Assembly (NCBI RefSeq): GCF_031143425.1
Contig: NC_090443.1
Location: 1,054,188,554-1,054,252,553, forward strand
Source: Pleurodeles waltl
Taxonomy: Eukaryota; Chordata; Amphibia; Caudata; Salamandridae
Reading direction: 5' to 3'
Length of the DNA stretch: 64,000 nucleotides
This document shows, piece after piece, positions 9,891-19,131 of this stretch. Each line of letters begins with the position of its first letter. Within the stretch, counting starts at the first letter, position 1. The position numbers and the translations under genes are program-made. The notes under the pieces are model-generated. The model did no database searches, was not told the DNA's origin, and was given only the letters and a program-made list of their open reading frames with translations.

Positions 9891-10910
9891 TCAAAAAGGC
9901 CACCTCCCAATCAGTTTTACTATAGGCCTTGGACAGTGTAAGATCCACAGTGGCAACAAAACAATCCTCTCTATCCTCTTCAGGTCAAAGTCATCTAGTC
10001 CTTCCATAGGTAACCTAGAAAGAAAATCCGCTCTCACATTGTGTTTCCCTGGCAAAAACGTAACCTCCACGTCGTACTGCAACAATTTAGTAGTAAGACG
10101 GGCAATACGTGGTGTAGTACAGTTGGTTTTATCCCCACTGAGAATGTAAAGTAACGGTTTATGATCTGTCACAATAACAAACCTCCTGCCCCATATATAG
10201 CTCCTAAACTTTTCGCTAGCCCAGACACAAGCCAACAACTCTTTCTCTATTACAGAGTAGTTCAATTCAGCTTCTCTCAATACTCTGGAGGCATAACTGA
10301 TTGTGGCTTCACCTTGTTCAGTGTCCTGGACTAGAACAGCACCCAAACCATACTTACTAGCATCAACCATAATCTTACACATTAATTCTGGATCGTATGG
10401 ACGTAGTGCTTTGGCATTGGTCATCTCAGATTTTACCAACTCAAACGTGTCCTGACAATCCTTGTCCCACGCGAATTCAACACTTTTCTTCAACATATTA
10501 GACAGACATTTCATTTTGGAGGCGTAATTAGGAATGAACCTGGAATAAAATTCACACAAACCTACAAAAGAGCGAAGCTCGTCCTTATTCTTTGGAGGAA
10601 GACAGTCGCGAACAGCATCCACCAACCCAGGTCTCGGTTTGATTCCTTCCGACGAAACAACGTGTCCCAAAAACTCAATTTCTTTTTTCCAAAATTCACA
10701 CTTGTCCTCTTTTACAACCACCCCATTATCCTCAAAAATCTGTAATACTAGCTTAAGAACTGTGTCATGTTCTAGTAACTGTTTGGCAAAAATCAACACA
10801 TCATCCTGAAACACGAGGACCCCTACAACATCTTTCAGCAGTTGTGACCTGATGCGTTGGAAAACTGAGGCAGCCGATGCAAGACCAAAAGGCATCCTAC
10901 GAAATTGGAA
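9891..10910 (-). pseudogene. Gypsy reverse transcriptase (3' part) and RNase H
   Basis: Minus-strand frame from the LINE junction at 10910: FRRMPFGLASAASVFQ, then the RT catalytic block VLVFQDDVLIF, where the usual Tyr-x-Asp-Asp is Phe-Gln-Asp-Asp. Next come the thumb motif LGHVVSSEGI and the connection LRSFVGLCEFYSRFI. RNase H begins at IMVDASKYGLGAVL, with the Glu in EKELLACVWA and the Asp in IVTDHKPLLYI, and ends around HNVRADFLSRLP. Its N-terminal RT half is at 12012-12377, separated by the nested LINE. It copies retroelement RNA to DNA in an intact element; here it is split and non-functional. Confidence 0.92.
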
Positions 10911-12007
10911 ATCAATCAATCAATCAATCAGCACATTTATAAAGCGCACTACATACCCGCTAGGGTTTCAAGGCGCTGAGGGGGGGGGGGGAATTGCTGC
11001 TACTGGTCGAAGAGCCAGGTCTTGAGGAGACTTCTGAAGGTGAGTAGGTCTTGGATCTGTTGTAGGTTGGTAGGGAGAGTGATCTGCCGCCGGATGTCTT
11101 TCGATGGATGCGGGGGACGACGGCGAGGGCGAGGCCTGCGGAGCGGAGCTGTCAGGTGGGGTTGTAGAAGCTGAGTCTGTTGTTCAGGTAGGCAGGTCCG
11201 GTGTTGTGGAGTGCTTTGTGTGCGTGGGTAAGGAGCTTGAATGTGATCCTCTTGTCTACGGGGAGCCAGTGAAGGTCTCTCAAGTGGGGTGTGATGTGGC
11301 TGCGGCGGGGTACGTTGAGGATCAGTCGGGCGGAGGCGTTTTGGATGCGTTGGAGGCGTTGCAGGTGTTTGGCCGGGATGCCTGTGTAGAGTGCGTTGCC
11401 GTAGTCTAGCCTGCTGCTGACGAGGGCCTGTGTTACTGTTTTTCTTGTTTCTGTCGGGATCCACTTGTAGATCCTGCGGAGCATGCGGAGGGTGTTGTAG
11501 CAGGAGGAGGAGACTGCGTTGACCTGTTTTGACATGGAGAGGGAGGAGTCGAGGACGAAGCCCAGATTGCATGCGTGGTCGGTGTTGGTGGGGTTCCTAG
11601 AGATGTTGGCCACCAAGAGTTGTCCCAGGCGGAGGGGTTAGGTCCGAGGATGAGGACCTCCGTCTTGTCTGAGTTCAGTTTCAGACGGCTGCTTCTCATC
11701 CATTCGGCGACGGCCTTCATTCCCTCGTGGAGGTTGGTTTTGGCGGTGCGCGGGTCCTTGGTGAGGGAGAGGATGAGCTGGGTGTCGTCGGCGTAGGAGA
11801 TGATGTTGAGGTCGTGTTGGCGGGCCACTTGTGCGAGGGGGGCCATGTAGATGTTGAATAATGTTGGGCTGAGGGATGAGCCCTGGGGTACGCCACGGAT
11901 GATGTTGGTGGCTTTGGAAAGGAAGGGAGGGAGGCGTACTCTCTGGGTTCTGCCGGAGAGGAAGGATGTGGTCCATTCGAGGGCTTTCTCTTGTATTCCG
12001 GCTTCGA
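10911..12007 (-). mobile_element. L2/CR1-type LINE fragment nested in gypsy RT
   Basis: About 1.1-kb 5'-truncated non-LTR element. It is flanked by ggaa at 10907-10910 and 12008-12011; removing it and one ggaa restores the gypsy frame (GSFQFRR). Its 3' end is the short tandem (atca)n at 10911-10930, a terminal microsatellite as in CR1/L2 LINEs. The coding strand is minus. A G12 homopolymer lies near the 3' end (about 10979-10990). Confidence 0.88.
11000..12007 (-). pseudogene. LINE reverse transcriptase C-terminal part
   Basis: Two minus-strand frames together carry RT signatures of the Jockey/CR1/L2 group: SGRTQRVRL, GVPQGSSLSPTLFNIYM and the catalytic SYADDTQLIL around 11780-11920, then the thumb and C-terminus (SRLDYGNALYTG, RLQRIQNASARLI, LHWLPVDKRITFKLL) at 11152-11430. 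A frame change near 11430-11600 and a further one near 11150 break it. It encodes the tail of an RT that would copy LINE RNA at a nicked target. 5'-truncated and inactive. Confidence 0.87.
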
Positions 12008-12011
12008 GGAA

Positions 12012-12377
12012 AGAACCAAAAGGTGTGTTGAAAGCCGTATAATGTCTAGTATCTTCTTCCAGGACAACCTGGTGATACGCCGAAGCCAAGTCAATTTTTG
12101 AAAACCATACTGCACCACTCAGTTTCTAAAGCAACTCATTGATCCTGGGTAACGGAAAGGAGTCGACCCAAATCTCTTTGTTGAGACTCCTTAAGTCAAC
12201 ACACAAACGCATCTCACCACTGCTTTTGCAAGCAACAACAATTGGAGATAACCATAAACTAGATTCAACAGGCTCAATTACCCCTGAGGATTGTAATTTC
12301 TCCAACTCTGACTTAAGGTCCTCCCTCAAACTGAAAGGGATTGCTCTTAATTTGTGCTTAATGGGTATGGTGTTTTT
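12012..12377 (-). pseudogene. Gypsy reverse transcriptase, N-terminal part
   Basis: Minus-strand frame with LQSSGVIEPVESSLWLSPIV, the RLCVDLRSLNK block and PLPRINELL, then a TAG at 12126-12128. In the same frame it resumes through IDLASAYHQVVL and TAFNTPFGSF to the LINE junction at about 12008. Together with 9891-10910 it reconstitutes a standard gypsy RT order. Confidence 0.9.
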
Positions 12378-13118
12378 TTACATTTTGATACAATGTTTAA
12401 AACCTTTGATACATCCTAATTTTTTCTCAAATACACTAGGGAACATCATATGGAGAGTTGACAAGTTCATACCACTATGGTCTTTGACTACCATAACTTG
12501 CTCAGTGGTACCTGGTCTCAGTACCATACCAAAGAGGCCTTGATGGAACCAACCTAAAATATTGAGACCCTTGACAGCAAAATACACCTTTCCACGGATC
12601 TTGCGCCCCTTGAATTCCAACTCATCTTCGATGAAACCCTCCAGCTCTATCCTCCTTCCCTCATAGGAAACCGGAGCTCTGTCAGGTGGAAACAGCTTCC
12701 TAGCACCATACATTCTCTTAAACAGGTCTAAAGTTATCATTGTAATGCGTGCACCGGAATCTGCAAGTAGATGGAGCGTTTTACCCCCCAAGCGAATATC
12801 CACATACGGGTCCACACACTCCTCAGGATCTCCCGAAAGAGCTTGTCCATCTGTGACCACTACAATCATATCACGGAATTCATTCTCCAAACATTGACTA
12901 GACGCCGCATTTGTGACACACCACATTCCTAGCAGGACAACCCTTAGAGTCCTTTGCATGTGGGAAATTCCCACATCTGAAACAAACATTGCTGCGTTTG
13001 AAAAATTGATTATTGCTGGTCTTGAGTTCTTTGCGAGAAAAAACAACGTTAAGACTAGTTTTCTCTTCTTCCTTGCATTGAGACGAAAGTTCCTTGAGCG
13101 AAGCTTGAGCCAGTTCAA
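12378..13118 (-). pseudogene. Gypsy protease and linker to RT
   Basis: Aspartic protease of retropepsin type: LLADSGARITMI (Asp-Ser-Gly active site instead of the commoner Asp-Thr-Gly) around 12740-12780, after a segment with Val-Asp-Ile-Arg-Leu-Gly-Gly strands, followed by LNILGWFHQ, similar to the family's ILG motif. It matures Gag-Pol in an intact element. The first ~70 codons of the frame overlap gag's nucleocapsid part in another frame, consistent with a gag-pol frame change. Confidence 0.85.
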
Positions 13119-13632
13119 TGCTTTTCGCCTGCTTAATCACATCTGCAAGCAACAGATCCCCCATGGTGAGAAGTCTTTGTTGGATGTGTTTGTCAAAACA
13201 ATTCCCTATAAGCTGATCCCTGATCAGCTGATCACGGAAGGCACCAAATTGACATAGTGCACACAGTTTGCTAAGAGCACTGACGAACTCATCAATAGAT
13301 ACACTTTGAAGCTGGGCCCTCTTGAAGAATTTGTGGCGCAAAACCACAAGACTCGGTTATTTGTCGAATCTCAAAATTAGTTTTTTTACAGTCTCTTGAT
13401 ATTCGTCCAACTCTTCACCTTCTATCGCCTCGGCACCAGGAAGGTGTTTCAAAGTCTCTCGGCCTTCAAATCCCAGTGAGTGTAATAATAGAAACTTTTT
13501 CCTCTCGGGTCAATACCTTGATGCTCCTATAGCTCCTAAATAGGTTTCAAAAGCATCAAACCATTGAGGCCAAGACACCGGTGGTTCACCAGGAGACTCT
13601 AGAAATGGAGGAGGAGCAGAAACAGACTGCAT
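12898..13632 (-). pseudogene. Gypsy Gag
   Basis: Probable start ATG at 13632-13630 (minus). The capsid-like region runs to about 13050, followed by a CCHC zinc knuckle CFRCGNFPHAKDSKGC and then a CHKCG remnant. Nonsense codons are seen near 13510-13512 (TGA) and near 13357-13359 (TAA). Gag packages element RNA; here it is broken. Confidence 0.8.
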
Positions 13633-14085
13633 AGTGTTCGCTAAAATTTGTCCAAAACGACGTTATCCTGGAATTGAGAAAGCCAAATGTGTCATAACCA
13701 AGAATTGGAACGTTGTTGAACCAGTAGACCCTAAAAAACAAAACAAAAACAGAACGTATTCCAAATGCAGCTGTCAAAACGCAGGCACAGAAACTTGTGT
13801 TTAACAGTAATAGTCTCTTTCCTTGTCCAGGTTACTATGGTACGCGCTGGTTGCTAACGTACCAGCTGGGAAGAGCAAAGGCAGAGAGAGAGTGCGCGCG
13901 CACACCTTGCTCGTGCTTGTGTAATGGCGCGAGGCAGCTCCAGCATAGATCACGCGGAGGATGCGAGTCGCGCGCAAACAGCCCTCAGAGGAAAACGCAC
14001 AAAGAAATTTCTACCCGGAAGGCACCAAAGTATTAAAGCGGCGTCGGAACGCGTCTCACCTTCAGATCGCTCGTCGCCAGAATTA
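13633..14085 (-). other. Gypsy 5' leader
   Basis: Untranslated stretch between the coding-strand 5' LTR and gag. No long frame; holds the candidate primer-binding site next to 14085. Confidence 0.6.
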
Positions 14086-14303
14086 TGTTGTGATCCCAAC
14101 GAAGATGTCACACGAGGTAGGAGCAGGTTTCACGTTCATTTCAAGTCAAATACAGAGCCACCTCCAATACGTGCTGCCGGTACTTTCCCAACCGCCGTCC
14201 TCCCAGGGCACCTCCCGCATCCTGCCCATCCGCATTCTACCCATGAGGCCCGCATTCGCCTATTCAACCACGAGCCATAGATTCCGCATTCCATGCCACA
14301 ACA
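14086..14303 (-). repeat. Gypsy LTR (5' LTR on coding strand)
   Basis: 218 bp, partner of 7458-7675, followed by the cagag duplication at 14304-14308. Confidence 0.95.
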
Positions 14304-14470
14304 CAGAGCCTCAGTGATACAGTTAGACACCACACAGGGAACACATACAGGGCATACACTATGAGCACTGGGGCCCTGCCTGGCAGGATCCCAGTGACAC
14401 ATGGGCAAAAACAAACATACATACAGTGAAAATGGGGGTAACATGCCAGGCAAGATGGTACTTTCCTACA
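14304..14470 (-). repeat. LTR-type repeat, 5' portion (continues from 6860-7457)
   Basis: Minus-strand start tgtaggaaagtaccatc at 14470. It joins 6860-7457 across the gypsy insertion through the shared cagag. Confidence 0.6.
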
Positions 14471-14939
14471 CCTCGGAATATTGCATCTGTTCTTTCTCCC
14501 CTAGTGTCCACCTGCTGCTCACATAATTTAAATACGGTTTCCAAAACTTCATCCTCCAGTTCTGTATAACCCCGCCCCGTGACAAAAAAGTATAACAAGC
14601 ATTACAACAGCGAGAAAAAACGTTGCCCCTATCACAAAGAGAAGAAATACAGAAAACATGTTTTATATTAAATATTTGAATAAGACCAGTCAGGTATACA
14701 CAATATCTTATTGATGATATATAAAGTAACAAAAATGCTTGTAACACTTTTTTATCAGTACTTATCAACATGCTGCACCGCAGACACAACACTGTACAAC
14801 AGTGTTTAAAAACATCGGCGAAACCAGTATCTCTGGCTAAACACTTACAAAACCAAAGGCGACACCTGTTGGCTCTGCCAATGCTTGTTTTAGAATTCGC
14901 AGCCTGAAAACAACAATCTTTCAAAAGTTGCCATCCGTG
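14471..14939. other. Unassigned stretch upstream of CpG island
   Basis: AT-rich to mixed sequence with short chance frames only. I see no recognisable gene or repeat. Confidence 0.5.
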
Positions 14940-15138
14940 ATTTAAATCCAGGCGCGGCTCTGACAGCAGACCTGTCAATCTGCGGCAGCGTGCCCGCCTC
15001 CTGACGTCGGGACGCAGGGCCGTGCGTCACGCGCTCGCCCTCATTTACAAACAGTAGTATCGGTTGTGAATCGCAGATGGCGCCCGGGGGCGGGTATCTA
15101 GCGTGTCTGGGGGTGGAGCTTGTGCGTGACACTCATTG

Positions 15139-15625
15139 TGGGCGTGGCTCCGGCGGAAGACCGCCCAGGCAGGAGTACAGCAGCGCCACCTAACTTTACA
15201 CGTTATATTAGTGTTTAAAAAAACTTTCCAGAGAGGTATCCTGTCAGTAGGCGGGGCCTAAGTACGGCCTGACGCTTCCTAAGTACAGTTTGTTGTATCT
15301 AATGGCGGGGTCTAAGGAACAGCCTTGGAGGCGTGGCATGATCTGTAGGGGGCGGGGCTTCAGCAGTGTAGCTCCTGAAAGACCCTATGGGCGGGTCTAA
15401 GTAACACCCCTTGTAGGCGTGGCGCTAGCACTAGGGGCGTGGCTTCATCTGATGGCTTCAATGAAAGGCCTACGGGCGGGGTCGAAGTTACAGGGCTGTG
15501 GGCGTGGCGTTAGCGCTAGAGGCGGGGCTTCGGCTGACGGCTCGGGAAAGGCACTATAGGCGGAGCGGTGTGGGCGTGGCTTCCGCCGGCGGCTCCTCCT
15601 GTGAGGTCCGGTGGGCGTGGCTTCC
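15139..15625 (+). promoter_or_regulatory. Array of ~13 GGGCGTGGC / GGGCGGGGC boxes
   Basis: Within about 480 bp the motifs GGGCGTGGC (KLF-type) and GGCGGGGC/GGCGGGTC (Sp-type) alternate, nearly all in the same orientation, often followed by t-c-t-a-a-g-t-a-a-c or c-t-t-c. The spacing is irregular (about 20-55 bp), as in a decayed tandem array. Confidence 0.8.
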
Positions 15626-15706
15626 TCCGGGCTGCGCTCGCGCACTGGCGGGGCGGGACCTCAGGCCTCGGAGCGCCATGCGCGCTCCACGGCAGGACGG
15701 TTGGTG

Positions 15707-15728
15707 GCGCATGCGCGCCGTGACGTCA
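15707..15728. promoter_or_regulatory. NRF1-type site and CRE
   Basis: GCGCATGCGC at 15707-15716 and TGACGTCA at 15721-15728, four bases apart. Both are exact palindromic consensus sites of ubiquitous CpG-island promoters and sit about 90 bp before the splice donor. Confidence 0.7.
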
Positions 15729-15729
15729 G

Positions 15730-15818
15730 GTGCGTGGGTCGACGGAGGGTGCGCGCGCAGACACCGGTGGAGGCCCGAGGAGGAGGAGGCGGAGGCCCCG
15801 GGGAGCCGCCGGCCAGAG
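15730..15818 (+). other. zdhhc5: Candidate non-coding exon 1 of zdhhc5 (start approximate)
   Basis: GC-rich segment ending CCAGAG|GTGAGA, a good donor. No retained ATG frame of known kind. The transcription start is guessed from the NRF1/CRE position. Confidence 0.4.
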
Positions 15819-16420
15819 GTGAGAGACCACCCTGGGTGGGGTCAGCCTGGAGGGGGCGGGGGCCGGCCTGGAAGCTCGCCGAGGGCAGCGGGCGGGCGGA
15901 GCCTCGCCCCTTGGTACCTCCTGGGCACCGGGCTCGGTGGCGGGAGGGGGCCCGGTGTGTCACCCACCCCCTGCCCTCTCCAGACCCGGGGGCTGCTCCC
16001 CGCCGCTCCCCTCGACCGGCGAGGACGGGGGCAGAGGGGGTGGTTGACGGTCTCGGACAGGCCCCCGTCTGTGCCCCAGGACCCTAGCAGGGGAGGAGGG
16101 TGAGGGGGGCCCTCCTGTGCTCGGCTGGCACCCCAGCTCAGAGGAAGCGCGCCCCCCTCAGGGGGACCCCACGACCCCCGTAAACAAGGCCTAGATAGCA
16201 CTGGCCTCTGACGAGCCCCCAGCCCTGAAGGGTCAGGTGAGCGCCGTCCCGCCAGGGAGAGGACCAGGTGCGCCCCAGGCAGGGCCAGCAGGAGACCGGG
16301 CAGACCGCAACCCACAGGGCAGGAAGTGGACTCGCTGCCCTGTCAGGACAGGATGTGAAGATGACACTCCTATTAAAAATGTCATTTCAGTGAAATCCCC
16401 CCACGCCCCCGTGCCATGCA

Positions 16421-18589
16421 TTAACAGCTGCTCAAAGGGTTAGCTTGACGGTTTATAGATTGTTCTCCAGCCACAGCAAAGATGTGACCCACCACTGGGC
16501 CAAGAGTTGTTGGAGCTCTTACATCGGCTCACAATACATATATTCTGCAGGAGCCATACGTTTACTTCCCACAGATCAACTCGCAATTGCAGCCAATTCT
16601 AGGTTACCAAGGAGGCCCAAGCAGATAGCATTTAAAACGCAAGTCCGATTATTTGGATCACTGCTAAAGTGCCTGGATATCAGGACATTCAAGTTAGCAG
16701 TTCCTCACACTACCATTCAGTCATGGCTGTTCAACTTATATCTAACGGAACAGGCTTCACATCCTAACTGACAGGCCAAATCTCTCAGATTCACCTTTGT
16801 TTCAATCCCCTCACTCAAAGAGCACATTGCGAAGACCAGACAAACGTGGTCCCGACTCTTTCAAGTGAAACTTTTTCTCTCAGGTGAATACTCCAGAACA
16901 GCAATTCAAGCCCTTTCCCAAGTAGATGGTGGGGATACCAAGCTCAGCATTATCCCACAAACCATCCTGGTTCGCCTGAAAGGCATCCTCCGAGCAGCAG
17001 CACAGATCATCAAGGAGGTGGAAAAAAAACCCACCCACATCAAAATCTCGCTAAAGTATCTGTACTGCTTCCCATTTGCAAACTCAGTTCATATTCATGA
17101 TCAAATGCATCTTTTTCAAGACCATCTACAATAACATCTCCATCTGTCTAGCCAAGAAACTAACAATATGTGGAAGGCCCCGCGTCTCCAAATTAAAGCA
17201 TAAGCCTCTGGATTAGAAGTAGCATTCTTTCTCACAAAACAGCACTAGCCTTAACAAAATATGGGAAGCAATGTATACTCACTCCTTCACATAACATTAC
17301 TTTAGATCAGCTGACTACTCACCCCCTCCCTTGTCTCTTCCACCTGCATTTGCCTTACTGCAACTTGCTTTTTTGCCCCAGCAAGGTATGCCCGTTAGAA
17401 ATACCAAAACATAGATGCATACATCTCGAATTGTACACATCTTTCGCTGACCTGAAGTACATAGGTAGGCTGGCTGTATAGTTAACTTACCTTGAACTAT
17501 TACATGTGTTATTTTTATTGTGACGTTTTCACACACAACCTATTCTGAGCACAGAAAGAAGAGAAACCCGATAGAAGGGTCCGTTGTTGTAGGGTTAGCC
17601 AGATTTGAATGAAGTTTACTGATAGGCTGGAAACAACTTGTCAGGGAGTTTTGGGCAGCAAAGCATAGTTAGATAAGCATTTGTGATGCAATAGGTCTCA
17701 CATTAGCTTGAGTTAGAGCTATTGGCGTTGTAAATGCATAATGGACTCTTCTTGCCATATAACGTGGTCTTCAGCAAAAAAAGGAAATATTGCCATTATT
17801 TATTATGTTTTTTATATTATTAATTTGGGGATCCCCCCCCCCCCCTCCATTTTAGTGTTGGGGCCCAGAGATGACATAAACAGAGAGAGCTCATCACTCT
17901 GTGAGTTATGGGCAAAAAGTGTTTTATAAAAGGAATGCCCCACAAAACATTATGGGGCATGTTTCCAAGTGCAGCGAATGTTGTAGTATCCTGATTGTAA
18001 TGCTCAGAAAAGCCCCTAGAGAACACCATAATGAAAATAGCATTTGTAAGAAACATAGTCATGTAACCATATAGTAAGCCCCTAGAGGGCATAACGACGT
18101 GAAAACAGAATGGCAGAAAATAATGCAGTGTAACCATATATGTAACCACTCCAGGGCGTAATGCATTACGCATTTTCAGGCCTACTGCAATACTGTTACA
18201 AACAAGGCCCTTAAAAACAAGGTACTCTCAGTTGTAAAACAAAAGTTACAGCTGTGAGAGAGCTTAAAAAGAAATTGAATGTTGGGATATACATATATAC
18301 ACACACTAAACAACTAATCAGAATGAGACCGTAATACACTGGAGATGCACAGACCTGGTGAACGAGGGGCAGCAGCCAGTGCTTATTTTGATCCTATGGT
18401 TGCCAGTGGGCAGACATTTTCCGCAAGCAAGAGGGTAAAAACACACAAAGAGGAAAGTCAAAGGAAGGGAAAGATGGAAAACTCGCAAAGGAAGAAAGCA
18501 AGAACCCACTAAAGTGGGCACAGTGTGTCTGGCAATGGATTCAAGAGTACGCAACCTTGCTATTTGGAGCATTTGACATTTAATAGCAC
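16421..18589. other. Intron-like sequence, no gene recognised
   Basis: Two short open frames (16445-16771, 16865-17134) show no domain I recognise. A 14-base C tract lies near 17831-17845. The rest is AT-rich without clear repeats. Confidence 0.45.
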
Positions 18590-18850
18590 CGGAGTGTAAT
18601 TATGTTCTGTGGTATGGATTTATGTACAGTGGCTTGGATTAGAACTATGTGTAATGATTTTGAATTATATTGTGTGGATTGCAGTTATGTGGTGTGGAGT
18701 GGAGCTATGTGTATTGGAATTATGTGGATAGGAATTATGTGGATTTGTGTATAGTGGAATTGTGTTGAGTGGAAGGAATTGTGTGTACTAGAATTAGGTT
18801 GAGTGGTGTGGAATTATGTGGCTTTGAATTGTGTCGTGTTATGTTTGTCA
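18590..18850 (+). repeat. Degenerate tandem of (tggaattatgtg)-like units
   Basis: About 260 bp in which variants of gtggaattatgtg / gtgtggattgtg recur at roughly 12-20-bp steps. Low complexity, purine/T-rich on the plus strand. Confidence 0.7.
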
Positions 18851-18914
18851 AGGGCCAGTAAAGCAAGTCAAAATGAGTGAAATGTAAGCAAGGATAGTAC
18901 TTCTGCCAGTTGTA

Positions 18915-19112
18915 CAGGGAGTGCAGAATTATTAGGCAAATGAGTATTTTGACCACATCATCCTCTTTATGCATGTTGTCTTACTCCAGCTGTATAGGCT
19001 CGAAAGCCTACTACCAATTAAGCATATTAGGTGATGTGCATCTCTGTAATGAGAAGGGGTGTGGTCTAATGACATCAACACCCTATATCAGGTGTGCATA
19101 ATTATTAGGCAA
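18915..19112 (+). repeat. Left IR/DR terminal repeat of Tc1 element
   Basis: Outer repeat at 18915 and inner repeat at 19094-19112 share GCA(G/T)AATTATTAGGCAA. Confidence 0.92.
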
Positions 19113-19131
19113 CTTCCTTTCCTTTGGCAAA

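Larger units (their letters stand above)
7458..14303 (-). mobile_element. Ty3/gypsy LTR retrotransposon with nested insertions
   Basis: Two 218-bp LTRs (7458-7675 and 14086-14303) begin TGTTGTG and end CACAACA and are flanked by the 5-bp duplication cagag (7453-7457, 14304-14308). Coding is on the minus strand in the order gag, protease, RT, RNase H, integrase (Ty3/gypsy order). A pyrimidine-rich tract after the left LTR (7680-7712) would be the polypurine tract on the coding strand. The sequence inside the right LTR reads TGGCGACGAG on the coding strand and could be a primer-binding site; I do not recognise the tRNA. Nonsense codons in gag and RT, a LINE inserted in RT and a palindromic element inserted in integrase make it defective. 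Confidence 0.95.
14940..16420 (+). promoter_or_regulatory. zdhhc5: CpG island, candidate zdhhc5 promoter
   Basis: About 1.5 kb of very GC- and CpG-rich DNA in an otherwise AT-rich, CpG-poor neighbourhood. It contains a long array of GC/KLF-type boxes (15139-15625), a palindromic NRF1-type site GCGCATGCGC and a full CRE TGACGTCA, then a consensus splice donor at 15819. It is the only such island in the window and lies about 26 kb upstream, in the right orientation, of the first coding exon of zdhhc5. Vertebrate ZDHHC5 has a non-coding first exon. The link is inference: another, possibly divergent, gene could use it. Confidence 0.65.

Noticed and set aside
15498..16315. Long frames on both strands in the CpG island
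   Set aside because: GC-rich DNA has few stops; the peptides are Arg/Gly/Pro-rich low complexity on both strands with no known match.
16445..17134. Two adjacent plus-strand frames as exons of a gene
   Set aside because: No domain and no convincing splice sites; left unassigned.
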